This document shows positions 35,009 through 46,674 of a stretch of DNA of 64,000 bases, piece by piece; the first letter of the stretch is position 1; every line of letters starts with the position of its first letter. Origin of the DNA: Actinostola sp. cb2023 (taxonomy: Eukaryota; Cnidaria; Anthozoa; Actiniaria; Actinostolidae); the NCBI GenBank assembly GCA_033675265.1, contig JAUJYZ010000929.1, forward strand, positions 310,001 through 374,000, given 5' to 3'. The translations under genes were made by a program, and so were the position numbers. The notes under the pieces were generated by a model that was not told the DNA's origin, did no database searches, and was given only the letters and a program-made list of their open reading frames with translations.

Positions 35009-35612
35009 TTTTTAATAACTAGAATAGCCTCAGAAGCAATGGTTGGGCTGCCTGTGAAATATTTTCACACACACTCTCAGGTTAATGGTTTTTTATTGCA
35101 ATATATAGTATCGCTGAGAAAAAGGGATTGTCAAATAATAATAATAATAAACATAAATGCTTAGAGATGACTTCTGCTGGTCACTTTTGGCGGGCTTCCT
35201 GTGCTAAGTAATGTATTGGGCTCCCTGCGTTTTTTGAAGGTGCGGTAATACGAGCCACAAAATCGCGCAACTTGTCGCGCAACATTGTTCAGATTGTTGC
35301 GTAGCATGTTGCAGAGCAATGTTTCTCATATTACCATCGTTCGCGCAACTTGTCGCGCAAAAATTAAATTTTCGGTGTTGCAGGTTGCAAAACTTTGTTG
35401 CATGAAGTAGAAAGAGCAACAAAGTTTTTCAACCTGCAACACGACAATGTGTTGCTCGACAAGTTGCACGAACGGTGGTAATACGAGAAACGTGAAAATC
35501 GTGCAACTTGTTGCGTAACATTGTTGCGTTGCAAGTTACGCGAACGATGGTAATACGAGAAACATCGCGCGATTTTGTTGCTCGCTTAACGCTATTCTAG
35601 TTATTAAAAATA
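35009..35612. repeat. nested element rich in GCAACTTGTCGCGCAAC motifs
   Basis: TTTTTAATAACTAGAATAGC and its mirror close a 600-bp segment. Between 35230 and 35600 are many direct and inverted copies of CAACTTG(T)YGCG and TGTTGC motifs, and GGTAATACGAG repeated four times with an inverted partner. There is no coding content. Confidence 0.6.
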
Positions 35613-35869
35613 CATATTTTTATCATATGACCCGTATTTCCCCGTGGGCGCACTCTTAATAAAACCTTCGGAGAAAGCCGTCACGTGATTGGGCAGATAC
35701 GGATTTTTGGAGCGGGTCCGTTCAAAGCCGTATCCGGTCCCGGCTCCGATTGTTGTCAGGAAATTTTTTATACTTTTTTTCAGTTAAATTTATTTTTTAA
35801 ATGTGGACGACAAAAGTGAAAAAAAAAGTTTTTTAAAAATTGGTTCTTATCATCTTATAGAGTAATCGC

Positions 35870-36210
35870 GCATTTGTGTTCACTTTTCCTTGGCTGTGAA
35901 TGATTTTAGTACCAAAAAGGTCCATATGAAAGGGTCATATGATAAAATGCTTATTGATTGAGTTAGGCTCGGTCCGTACAGAATGACCGAGAGCCAAATA
36001 TTTTCCCGTCCGGCACTCCCACTCAGTCAATAATATGTACGAGCGCAGCGAAGTCCGTACAAATGACCAAGAGCCAAATATTTTCCCGTCCGGCCCGACC
36101 TAACTCAGTCAATAAGCATTTTATCGTATGACCATTTCATATGGACCATTTTGGTACTAAACATCATTCACAGCCAAGAGAAAGTGAACACAAACACATT
36201 TATATTCGCG
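35870..36210. repeat. nested palindromic element with a duplicated core
   Basis: The arms GTGTTCACTTTTCCTTGGCTG and TCATATGATAAAATGC are mirrored at 36110-36200. The core repeats GAGCCAAATATTTTCCCGTCC twice around GAGCGCAGCGAAGTCCG. A diverged relative of the core lies at about 53960-54045. Confidence 0.6.
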
Positions 36211-36686
36211 CGTCTTTTTTTGATGGGTTTCCTGTGGTAGAGCGCGCGCGTGCAAAATACGTATTATGTTGGGATCCCTGTGCGTAGAAATAAACTATGT
36301 TGGGCAACAATGCATGTAGTATTTCACACTACTACATTTGTGCGGGCGCATCCTGCGGGACGCACACAGGGATCCCAACGCGCGCGAGCTCTACCACAGA
36401 AAACACATGAAAATAGGCGCGCGCACACAAAACATTTTTAATTTTAATTTGTAGTTTACAAATACAGGATAATGCTTTCTTTCGTACGCTAAGCAACGCA
36501 AATAAAAATGATTGCACAACCTGGACTTTATTTTATTGTCTAAATTTTGTTTGCTTTCTGTCCAGTACGAATTGAAAACAGGTGATATGTTAGCACCCTC
36601 GGTACCAGTTCGTCGCATTTGGCGAAAACCCTTCACATGAGAATAAAGTACTTATTTACAGTAATTTTCATGACATTCCTCTTTTT

Positions 36687-37473
36687 ACTCGGGCACTTCC
36701 GAAGGAAGCCCGAGTTATAAAATGCGTTTTTCGGTAGTCGTCGTCGTCGTCGTAGTCCGGTCAAAGAATGACGAAAGTAAGCGACGTATTTAATCGTATC
36801 GAGTTTCAAGATTACTCAGCAGATAAGAAAAAAACAAACGACACACAGGACTCAAGTAGATTTGAATCTTAGTTTTGAAAGCAGCTGTAGATCTTCAAGC
36901 TATTAAAGGTCAGGATTCTAGTTCATTGTTCAATGACTAGAAGTGGTAGAAGGACTAGAAGCTCGCTTAAAATATATTTAACAAAAACAAACGTGAGGGC
37001 GTTATCAGAACCATCTAACCTATGCAACCTCAAGACGTATCATGTACATACTCACCCGCCACATGGTCTCCCTCGTCACTCAACTGTCACTGATTGTCAT
37101 GACGTCAGAGAAATGATATTGTATTGAAGAAGATGTCCTTGTTTTATTCGACGTTCGAACCGTAACTCGAACCCGAACTCGAACTCGATTCCAAACCGTT
37201 TGAGTCGTCGTCGTCGACGTCGAGTCGACGTTTCGGGATCTGAAGCTAGAGAGGGGGCCTTTACACGAACTCATCAAAATCAAATCAATTGAACTCAAAG
37301 TCAAAAGGTAATCAAATGAACTCAAAGTCAAAGGCAAATCAAATGAACTCGACACATACATGTATATACATAGTCTCCCTCGTCACGCAACTGTCAGTCA
37401 TTGTGAGGTCTCTCCTCACGCAACTGACATTGTCCTTGTCATAAGCCCGAGTGTACGCTCATTGAGCGTCTTG
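36687..37473. mobile_element. ACTCGGGC/CAAGACGCTC element, copy 2, in one arm of the palindrome
   Basis: It is present in the right arm of the giant inverted repeat and absent from the matching position of the left arm (about 34660-34676), so its ends are defined by comparison. It is the inverted relative of 5887-7229. TTT lies on both sides. The interior has repeated GAACTCGAAC and TCGTCGTCG runs. Confidence 0.8.
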
Positions 37474-38763
37474 TTTATAAACACATAAGCAGATAAAACT
37501 CGTTTTATAAGACTTCCAGAAGACCAGAACATCCCACCCAACATACATGTACATTGACACAAGTATTCACTCATGGGTTACCTGTGTGTAACGCAATCGT
37601 TGAGTCATGACTGATCGTCAATGCTTCACCCAAACCTTGAAGATAAACTCTTCTATTCAATGCTTTGCTTAGCAAACCAGATGGGATCGAAACCATCAAT
37701 TGGTAAGTAGTTTTTAAATGGCAATGGAAGGACTAGAGTCGTTAAGAAAAATATTGCATAAAGCCGAATAAACTGTGCGTTCATTCAAATATTCATCTCT
37801 ATGAACCGCCAAAAATTTAGTTCCATCCAAGATTTCGTGGCATAAAAGCTACCTGAAACATAACCCAGCTTTATTAATGGTATAACGACAAAATATGATG
37901 CATGCTGTTCGTGATCAACGATATTCCAAGGACAGAATGATTATTTTATCTTATTGTTGGCATAAGTTTGCGTGACACGGCCAAATTTGTAAACAGTGAG
38001 ATTTGGAGGTTATGACCTGAACATTATCGGCTCTAACTTTCTGGATTTTGAGTGGCCCCAAAATATTATCTCGTATTTCAAAAGAGGAAACGTTGCTCAT
38101 CAATCAGCGTGAGTTTTACGCTCTGGATCGTCATACCAGTGGAGATATTTCTATTAAGATTTGACGAATTTTAGGCACTTTTGAAGTCCGTCCCAAAACG
38201 CCCCAAATCAAAAATCTTTAAAATCTTTCAATTTGAGAGAATTAGCCAACAAAACTCCACAAATGGAGTTTGATACCTATTCGTTCTTCTCCAAACAACA
38301 GATAGCATGTCTGTTTTGATTTTGATTTTAAATCGACCTTGATGTGCGAGCCATATTTCGGGGCCAAAATGGCCTCTTGGAGGGCGAAAATGGAAATTAC
38401 GGTCGTTCACCAAAAATAACGACCAAATCAATCCCAAAGTTATATCATTATTTTTAGTTCCTATAAGGCTATATTCTGACAAAGTTTGGGGATTTTTGAT
38501 TTTTCAAGGTCTGCTCGAGTTGGGTGACTTTTACAGAAGAGCCCTCTTAAGTAGTCACGGCTGGCAGTTGGCGAAAAATAACACAAAGGAAAAAAATGAA
38601 TAAGTTATTTACCGGTCGGAAGGTCCGGATAGGGAAGAGCTGTGCCTGAGGTCTTCAGTATACGGACCCCTTTTCAATGTATCTCCCCATGATTTTTTGA
38701 TTTTCTGTAAATTTGCGCGAGCATGTTTCTGTCCTCTTTTGTTACAAATCGCTCCTGTTCTAT

Positions 38764-38842
38764 GCTCTGATATATAGCCTCCTCCGCAGGCAACACACGA
38801 GGCCCAAAGCCTCCGATGCCTGCGGAGGAGGCTAGCTCTGAT
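38764..38842. repeat. 60-bp TAGCCTCCTCCGCAGGC foldback
   Basis: TAGCCTCCTCCGCAGGCA pairs with TGCCTGCGGAGGAGGCTA. GCTCTGAT occurs on both sides (38764 and 38835), consistent with a target duplication of about 8 bp. Its TAG...CTA ends resemble the 9-bp-duplication elements. Confidence 0.6.
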
Positions 38843-39102
38843 GAAAGAGAACACAAGTAGTCTATATACCCCTCCCTAGAGACAAAGGGCTATATTCTTT
38901 TTGCTAAATCATTTTATTTAATATTATCATAATAATCACTGAACCTTATATAGCCCATATAGATAAAATAAGTGCTTTACAATGATCTAAAAATTTCATT
39001 ATCATTACTAAAAACTATTATTATACAATAGACTAAATCACTTGACTAAAATAACTAGATATTGCTACTACACATCATAGGCTGCTTTAAACAAGTGCGT
39101 AT

Positions 39103-39705
39103 AGTCCCCTTCACAGTTCCCTGCGCCATCTTTAAAGTGTATATGACACGAATTTTTTTATTTTGAAAATCGATTATATATGAAGTGAATAGTATTGTGA
39201 TTTGAGCTTCGCATTTGCGAGTTATAAAGGTTTGAAATCGTGATATTGTAATTTGGTGACGTCAGATTGTTTTTAATTTATTATACAAAAGCGCCCTTGT
39301 GCAAATTATTGACATTTTTTAATCTGGCAAAAAGTTTTCTACAACTTATATAAATGATGTTAAACTTTTTTTTCAATTTCAGAAAATAAATCTACTTGAA
39401 ATAATAGAAATAAGTTATGGAAAAAAAACAATCTGACGTCACCGAATTAGCATAACTCGCAAATGCGAAGCTCAAATCACAAAATACTGAAACATCCCAC
39501 TATTCACTTCATATATAATCGATTTTCAAAATAAAAAAAATCGTGCCATATACACTTTAAAGGTGCCTTTGCATCGAAGCGAGACCAACAGTGACCTTGC
39601 AATGATAGAGACATGTGAATAATTGTGAATAATTGTCCAAGGTGTTAAGAAAGGTCACCGTTGGTCTCGACCTTTCAAGATGGCGCAGGGAACTGTGAAG
39701 GGGAC
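39103..39705. repeat. GTCCCCTTCACAG foldback element split by a second MITE
   Basis: GTCCCCTTCACAGTTCCCTG with TGCGCCATCTT at 39103 is mirrored at 39677-39705. A second inverted pair (GACCAACAGTGACC / GGTCACCGTTGGTC) lies at about 39582-39666. The TTAA-flanked element 39136-39556 is inserted near its left end. Confidence 0.65.
39136..39556. repeat. TTAA-flanked AGTGTATATGAC MITE
   Basis: The arms of about 170 bp include AAATCGATTATATATGAAGTG and GCATTTGCGAGTTATA, mirrored on the right. TTAA at 39132-39135 and 39557-39560. Same family as 46675-47121, 47478-47704 and 49720-52330. Confidence 0.8.
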
Positions 39706-39950
39706 AATTGAGTTTACTCTTGAATTCAGAAAGATCAATGCTTGCTCTAATAAAAGCAGGTAGCTTATTCAATAATCTGTTCTATAACCGGTTCATTATT
39801 TCTGCTATGATAACTTTCCTGACTACATTTCTCATCTTGGAATAACATAATGATATCTCGATTGAGTGGTTTGCACTGTTTATTAAACACTCGATACTGA
39901 GTTTGATATTGTATGTTTGACTGAAATTAGTTTTTTATCCTTAGATAGTT
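39706..39950 (-). pseudogene. LINE reverse-transcriptase C-terminal fragment
   Basis: On the minus strand a frame with one internal stop ends in NKLPAFIRASIDLSEFKSKL, which matches the usual WNSLP-x-x-IR...SFK ending of non-LTR retrotransposon proteins. Upstream it reads through NSANHSIEISLCYSK. There is no catalytic domain, so it is a 3' fragment cut by the adjacent element. Confidence 0.6.
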
Positions 39951-40002
39951 TTCAATAGGCGAAGAACCACTATGTGGATCTGTTTAAATTTATTATTATT
40001 AA

Positions 40003-41865
40003 GAGAGGATGTCAGTAAGAATCGAGATTCGCCGGTCAATTAAAAAAAATCGAATTTAATTTTCTTTCGCCATGTCATTCCTTTCGATGACCTATTTTAG
40101 GGAAAAATACTAAAAAGTTCCAGCGATTTTTATTTTAGGAGAAATTTGCAGTTTTTAAAAATCCGCCTGATGACTGAAAATTTTCGGCTAAATTATAAGG
40201 CATCTCTGAACAGTCGGTGTGTGTTCACCTCTAGCACTACAACAACGACATTCAGCATACTTAATAAACGTTTCTTCGTCTTTTCTACTGTAGTATTTAT
40301 TTTTGTGTAACGTTTGTAGTTATTTTTCAAATTGGGTTTTAAAAAGGTGTACTGAGCGCCATGAACGGAACGTTGAAATATAGGCAATGTTTGAGGTACG
40401 AAAACGGAATCTGGTACCTAATTCTTTGAGGAAAACGCCATGCCCCAGGAAAGCTTCACCTTTGCTCTTTCAGTTTAGAAAGTTTCAACTTTGAGAATTC
40501 AAAGTAGCATTTTTGAGAAATAAAACTATTTTGCTTGGGACTGCCAAAATTAGCATTAATTTCGGCCTTTCGCGGACATTTTTGTCGTTAAAACACAAAA
40601 CTTAATGCCAAAACACGACTATCTTGCACTGTTAGTTGATCGCTGCCAACAGATAACAATCTTGGAGTTAATAGGAATGATTTTCAACAATATTTGAGCT
40701 ATTTCAGCCACATTAAGCTCATAAAATAGTGAAAATTAGCATATTCATTTGACAAATAAACACTGTAGTATTGGCCGTTTCCGAAAATTATGGTTCTTCA
40801 CTTTGAAATGCTTAGAATTTGCTCCAAATAAGATTTACAAACAATTAAGCTGATTTATACTTTAAACTGGCGCTTATTCATGAAGAGTTTGGATATTTTG
40901 ACAGGATGCTCCACTTTGTTGACAAGCCAATTATGTAACGCAATGTAACTGCTGGAAGTCACGCTACTGCCCTTCGAATATTTTTTTGGCGGCATGAAAA
41001 TTAAATAATAGTTTTAATCATAAAATATAAAACTAAACAGAATTCATACTTGCTTGAAAGGGTTGAATTTCGTATAAATGTCGTTTAGACAAAATTCGTC
41101 AATTTTTCTGTGAGATGCTGTTATCTGATCGACAATCTATGCTAATTTTTACTTTTGCGAGGGTTATTTACGACTCATTGTTGAAAGGCATTCCTATTGA
41201 CTCGAAGATTGTTTTCCATCAGCAGCAATCAACTAAAAGTGAAAGATAGTCGTGTTTTGGCATTACGTTTTGTGTTTGGACGACAAAAATGTCCGCGATA
41301 GGCCGAAATTAATGCTAATTTTGGCAGTCCCAAGCATAATATTTTTATTTCTCAAAAATGCTATTTTGAATTCTCAAAGTTGAAACTTTCTAAACTGAAA
41401 GAGCAAAGGTGAAACGTTCCTGGGGCGTTGCGTTTTCCTCAAAGAATTAGGTACCAGATTCCGTTTTCGTACCTCAAACATTGCCTATATTTCAACGTTC
41501 CGTTCATGGCGCTCAGTACACCTTTTTAAAACCCAATTTGAAAAATAACTACAAACCTTACACAAAAATAAATACTACAGTAGAAAAGACGAAGAAACGT
41601 TTATTAAGTATGCTGAATGTCGTTGTTGTAGTGCTAGAAGTGAACACACACCGACTGTTCCAATTTGCCTTATAATTTAGCCGAAAATTTTCAGTCATCA
41701 GGCGGGTTTTTGAAAACTGCAAATTTCTCCTAAAATAAAAATCGCTGGAACTTTTTAGTATTTTCCCCTAAAATAGGTCATCGAAAGGAATGATATGGCG
41801 AAAGAAAATTATATTCGATTTTTTTTAGTTGACCGGCGAATCTCGATTCTTACTGGCATCCTCTC
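40003..41865. mobile_element. 1.86-kb long inverted-repeat element flanked by TTAA
   Basis: Starts GAGAGGATGTCAGTAAG and ends with its mirror, with TTAA at 39999-40002 and 41866-41869. The arms are about 670 bp and nearly identical, including paired 64-codon frames that are only repeat sequence. The central part is unique and AT-rich, without transposase. The arrangement is the same as the element at 33584-38546, with similar GAG starts. Confidence 0.8.
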
Positions 41866-41871
41866 TTAATA

Positions 41872-42659
41872 GTAATAGGACTGAGTGGAGTCCAATTCGG
41901 TCTCATTAATCATACGCGGTCGTCCAATTTGTTTATCACGAGTATGATTACAGACAGAATTGGACGACACGAAGTCCTGTTACCAATTAATCATAACTAT
42001 TACAATTTCCGAGAAAAAAGATCTTCATGATATAAACGATGCTAAAATGCCCCAAAACAATGACATCTTTTGGTGAAAAAGCGAGAAAAATTTATTGAGC
42101 GCGCGCTCGATAGCGTTGCGTGATAGCGCACGCATTTTACTGAAAAGGTGTAATGTCATGATTGGCTCCTGCAACTGTCCGATTACAACTGTCCAATATG
42201 CGACTTGCTTTAAGAGGTCACGTGACCCCAACCCCCTTAAATCGAACAGCAGTGTCAAAATGAACTCCAGAAATGAGAAGAGCACCTCGAAATTAGTAAA
42301 AGGGCGAAGTTTCAGGGCATAATGCCTGACAGGAGAAATGGGAATACAAATAAAATCCATCGTTTTCTAAGATTTTGTTTGGAAAATGCATTGGCTCTTG
42401 CCATCCAACGCATTTTCCAAACAAAATCTTAGAAAACGATCGATTTTATTTTTTTAGTCATTTCTCCTGTGTCAAACATCATGCGCTGAAACTTCGCCAT
42501 TTTACTAATTTCGAGCTGCTCTTTTCATTTCTGGAGTTCATTTTGACATTGCTGTTCGTTTTATGGGAGTTAGGGTCACGTGACCTCTTAGTACAAGTCG
42601 CCTATTAATGCTAAAATAGGACAGTCTCTCAACCAATCAGATTCGAGGAAATTGTAATA

Positions 42660-42663
<4 letters not shown>
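41872..42663. repeat. two adjoining foldback elements
   Basis: A short hairpin pairs GAGTCCAATTCGGTCT with AGACAGAATTGGAC at about 41886-41965. A larger foldback, ACTATTACAATTTCC (41996) to GGAAATTGTAATAGT (42661), has long inner arms: CATTTTCCAAACAAAATCTTAG is inverted around 42400, and GGTCACGTGACC-containing sequence lies on both sides. Short open frames inside are artefacts. Confidence 0.6.
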
Positions 42664-42705
<42 letters not shown>

Positions 42706-42782
42706 CATTCTGAAGATGACCTCAGTCGAAAACGTTGAACTATCCGGCTTTTGTCGTAAGATTTATTACCTATATCATACAA

Positions 42783-42822
<40 letters not shown>

Positions 42823-42830
42823 ATTATTTT
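42661..42830 (+). repeat. two TTA microsatellites
   Basis: Uninterrupted TTA repeats at about 42661-42702 and 42785-42820 flank a CTGAAGA...GAAA motif. Confidence 0.9.
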
Positions 42831-42964
42831 ATTTTTTTTGTTGTTGTTGTTTCGCGGATACAATGTGAGCACTCTATACGGACAGCGTTTTTGACTGTAT
42901 ACGAGTAATATATTTGTATATATTTTATAACAATCACCACCAACGACAACAACAACAACAATGA

Positions 42965-43996
42965 TCACAAGTTTTAGTCGGCAAAAAAACCTTTTTTACA
43001 ATAACCTACAAATTTCTCGCGCGCTGATTGGTTAATTTTCATCATCAATAACAGGACAGACAGATAAAAACAAAATGGCGCGTACAAACATATCAAACTT
43101 ATGTCCTGAATCATTGAACATTTGCTCCTGTTGGGACACAGTATCACGCGGACAACGTTTTTGAATGCGCTTGTGCAAGATGAAATTATTGAATTACAAA
43201 TGTGCTTTGTTTACTATTAAAAGCACGTTTGAGGCCCGATTAATCGAGCACTTTGTTCTTTGGCCGCTAAATAAAGCATTTCTCAATTGATCTTTTTCCG
43301 CCTTTGACAATGTGTAAATTAGAAGTATAAAAGAGGATGCTATAGAGCTGCATATGTTTCCTTAACAGGGGAAAATATATCACAAATTCGAACTTCAGAC
43401 CTATTGATCTTGTGTGTAAATATTAGAAATTGCCTTCAAAAACGTCCTTTCCGAGCCATAATTTATTTGTCTATGTAGCTTCTACATACAGACCGGGATA
43501 AAGAGCACCAATATGATGTTCACGATTACCAAACAAAGAGTTTTAGATTTCATTTTGCCACCGCTTAATTATATCCAATATACATGTATTTTATATCAAA
43601 ACGCGCGTATCATTACAGAGCATTTGAATCTGGCGGTAGGTTTTTGATTGACGACACAATTCCCAAAGAATTCAAAGGGTTTTTGTGTATAGCGTATCTA
43701 ACGCTCTCCCATATCTCTTTAGAGATTTCAGTTCGATCAATTTTAAAAAAACGGAAAATGCCACCTTCAAACCTCTTTATTTGTGCTTGAATTGCCAGCT
43801 TATTCATTCCTTACATATTCGTCTTTTATATTCCGTTGGTAGGTTTTTGATTTGTATTTTAACAATGCAGTAAAAAACAAAAATGTATCAAAATCATGCT
43901 GTTTTTCGCCTAAACAAGACTCGCCTCATCTGCACAATGACCTTTTGTATAACATAAGTTTGATATGCTGAAGATTGATGGAGAAACATTTCATCA
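42965..43996. other. gene-free stretch
   Basis: AT-rich sequence with frames of 60-70 codons overlapping on both strands at 43584-43873. None shows a domain. A GCGCGCTGATTGGTTAATTTTC segment near 43020 is typical of foldback elements, but I found no partner arm. Confidence 0.35.
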
Positions 43997-44161
43997 ATGG
44001 ACGAATTTCCTTCGTTCCAAGTTGAATTTCTTGAGGAAATTTCAGATGAAAAACTATGCTTGTCTCTGGAGGAAGTTGAGTCCGAACAGAAAGTAAATGA
44101 TAGCGTTCGCTTTGCGACACTAAATGACTACGAACTGCACGAAATAGTCAAGAAATTCTAA
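43997..44161 (+). CDS. 54-residue ORF resembling the N-terminus of ZMYM2/QRICH1-like proteins
   Basis: The frame starts ATGGACGAATTTCC and ends TAA. It encodes an acidic leader, then RFATLNDYELHEIVKKF, which resembles the RFA-x-L-x-x-x-x-L-x-x-I motif before the Crypton-derived tyrosine-recombinase-like region of ZMYM2/QRICH1 relatives that are abundant in corals. The frame stops exactly where the homologous domain would begin. It may be a truncated copy, a decayed Crypton-related sequence, or the first exon of a gene using a downstream donor. The family assignment is by motif memory only. Confidence 0.35.
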   Translation: MDEFPSFQVEFLEEISDEKLCLSLEEVESEQKVNDSVRFATLNDYELHEIVKKF

Positions 44162-44431
44162 GAGAAATGCAAGATGGTGTGTAAACATGTTTGAATAATT
44201 TTTGTTATTGTAAAAAACAAATTGACATCACTTTTTTATGCGCCTGTCCTCTTATTGACGATAAATTTCGTCATAACATTGTCAAAGTAGTGTGGATCCA
44301 CGAGGCGACAAAATTAGGAAGCTTTTCTTTCCGCAATATTACGTATATAAAAGTGTTATAGCAAATGAAATTATTACGTTTTAATATATTTGGCAGTCAA
44401 ATTAACGCTATCGTTACGTTCACTTTAGAAA

Positions 44432-45387
44432 TTAATGTCGACAAAATGTTCTTCTTGCCACAATCTTGACTGCCTCAAGAAGGTCCTTCATACGCCATAA
44501 ACACAGCAGTGGATTAATTGTAGAACTGAAACTCACCAACAGTTCCCCTATTTCCAGAAACACATAGCGCTTGGTTATTCCCTTCCATCCGCCGCTTTCT
44601 CCTTGTAATGTTATGTTAAGAGAAGCAAGTGAGAATGGAGTGTAACAGATTAAGAAGACCACACAAACAATCACCATTGTGTTCAAAGTTTTTCGATATT
44701 TTGCTACATTCGTATTTGCGTTAACCTGCAAAGTTTGGTTGTTAGTACCAACTGGTGATACTGTGGAAGTTAGTTCCTTTAACTTAGAGTAAGCCAATGC
44801 ATAGCTAATGACAATAATGATAAGTAGTAGACCGGAAACGATTCCAACAAGAAAGAAGGTCGGCTTCAATTTTTTTTTGCAGGTTAAAGTCAATCGAGAA
44901 ATATAAAGAAAAACATAAAAGAAGAATCCAACATGTTAATAGGATGTTGAATATACGCTTCACTGTTACAATGTTCTGATATCGAGTTTTAAGTGTGATG
45001 GCCAATAAACGGTCTACGCTTATAGCTGCCAAAGTAAACATGGACGCTCCACACATTACATATACATATGCCTTACTGGCTACAGCTACCCTACAGGTCG
45101 CGTCTTTCCATGGAATGTTTTTTAGTATACCAACTTTAATAATTATGAAAGCCATCATTGGTTGTCCAAATGCTCCAGTCAAAAACTGCTACAGCAAGGT
45201 TGGCAACTAGGATATATGATGGTTTGTGGAGAGATGGAGTCTTCCAGATGCCCAAGAGAACAAGGAAATTTAAACTTGCTGCGGCCAATGCTGTACTTAG
45301 ATACAGAAAAGAGACAACGTAGCGAAAGTTCGATAGATCAACAAGAAACATGTCACCGAAGAAACATTTTACATACATCTCCCGCAC
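44432..45387 (-). pseudogene. class A GPCR with two single-base frameshifts
   Basis: Three overlapping frames together make a full seven-helix receptor of about 315 residues. Frame 1 (45387 to ~45180) has TM1 and HKPSYILVANLA of TM2. Frame 2 (to ~44875) has TM2 end, TM3 with SVDRLLAI (DRL in place of DRY) and TM4. Frame 3 has TM5, an intracellular loop, KYRKTLNTMVIV of TM6 with YTP, and TM7 with STINPLLCLWR (NPxxY changed to NPLLC). The shifts are an extra base in a 5-base run (45181-45185) and in a 9-base run (44870-44878). Both sites are homopolymers, so assembly error is a real alternative to pseudogenisation. It is closely related to the receptor at 58976. Ligand unknown; the relatives are melanocortin/adenosine-like orphan receptors. 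Confidence 0.8.
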
Positions 45388-45534
45388 ATCAAATGGACTA
45401 TTCGTGTAATATTTTATGCAATGTAGCTGACCTCTCCGCTGCAGAAAGCTTTGAACATTTGTATTAGTAGAAACTACTGTGTTTTTAAACCCTCAGAATA
45501 ACATCTGTTCAATTGAAATTTCCGTTTGAGTCAT

Positions 45535-45720
45535 CTAGCTTATTTGTTTCTCGACTACCAAGCAACGTTTCTCAATTCTGATAAGGCCTGTCAGAATTTA
45601 ATGACGGATTGTAAAGTGATGGAGGTTTTCATATGGCTAAATAAACATAGTTGTTGCTGATAAAGCTGTACTAGAAACAATAGAGTAGAATGCAATATGT
45701 AAGCAATAGATGTATAATAG
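45535..45720. repeat. duplicated GPCR 5'-flank segment
   Basis: This segment, just upstream of the GPCR at 44432-45387, is also found at 53230-53330 plus 53623-53710, where a MITE splits it. Shared motifs include AGTGATGGAGGTTTTCATAT and AAACATAGTTGTTGCTGATA. Confidence 0.7.
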
Positions 45721-46109
45721 GAAACATAAAGAAACAGAAACTTAACAACAAGCGTTTGATCTTCCACAGTATTTTCATGGAAGAATCTTCTTAACTATGT
45801 AGTTGTGGATTCTCTGGAGTGTCTATTACTAGCTCGTACCCCAAGTTTAAGGGGGGTAACTCGATATCTTAACTGGCGCTGCTATACCTAGGCAATTTGT
45901 ATTACATTTTATTAAAGTCCCACTGGACATCAAACCAACGTTAACTGTAAAAATTAAAATCACAAAAATATAATAAATGACTCGCAACTGCTAAATACGA
46001 GTGTTCTGCTTTTGTCAGACAAATGGGCGTTGTTGTGACTAGTCAGACCTTGAAAGTGTGCCCGAATTTTTTACAATATAATATAAGTGAGTTTAATTCT
46101 TGTACTTAA

Positions 46110-46670
46110 AGTGCTACTTAGACGAAAATCGATCGAAGTTTAATTTAGCTGAAACTTCATTGAATAATTCTTCAAGGGTCTAATAATAACTAGTTAAAAT
46201 CTTTTTTCGATATTCCAGAGGGAAGTACTATATTTTCATGAATCTTTAGAGGAGTCAGTGACGTCATCTACTCAACCCAACATTCAGCTCCATACAATTC
46301 TTTGTATTTTGTGAGTCAAAATATCTCAATGTTTTGTTCAGATAACAGCTCTGCATTGAAGACAACTGGTCAGACAATCAATCCTAAGCACAAATAATGT
46401 AAGAAAACTCCTTCACCCAAACTTTTAGCTTCATAGAAATAAAATAATTCAAGAAACTAAACACAAAGAAATGTATGGAGCGAAGCTGTGTTGATTGTTA
46501 GGGTTCAGTAGATGACCTCACTGACACTTCTAAAGATTCATAAAAAATGTAATACTTCCCATAGGAATTTTGAGAAAACACATTAACCAGTAATTGTATG
46601 GCTCTTTGAGATTATTTCAGTGAAGTTTCAGTTAAATTAAACTTCGATCGATTTTCGTCTAAGTAGCACT
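46110..46670. repeat. TTAA-flanked AGTGCTACTTAGACG MITE
   Basis: AGTGCTACTTAGACGAAAATC with CGATCGAAGTTTAATTTA is mirrored at the right end. TTAA at 46106-46109 and 46671-46674. A further inner symmetry pairs CAGTGACGTCATCTACTC with GAGT/GTAGATGACCTCACTG. No coding content. Confidence 0.8.
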
Positions 46671-46674
46671 TTAA

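Larger units (their letters stand above)
33584..38546. mobile_element. 4.96-kb giant inverted-repeat element flanked by TTAA
   Basis: The element starts GAGGGCTCTTCTG and ends CAGAAGAGCCCTC, with TTAA at 33580-33583 and 38547-38550. Arms of about 1.4 kb (33584-34975 and 36400-38546) are nearly identical and inverted. The right arm carries the extra insertion at 36687-37473. The centre holds nested foldback elements. The paired open frames of about 81-101 codons in both arms are the same repeat sequence, not genes. TTAA targets fit piggyBac or Kolobok. No transposase is visible. Confidence 0.8.

Noticed and set aside
34717..36636. Paired 101- and 81-codon frames starting MKGLFRQMRRTG or MKGFRQMRRTG
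   Set aside because: They are the two arms of the giant inverted repeat read in opposite directions. Coding potential is not independently supported.
37080..37361. 93-codon minus-strand frame with Ser- and Arg-Val-rich runs
   Set aside because: Low-complexity GAACTC and TCGTCG repeats inside the mobile element at 36687-37473.
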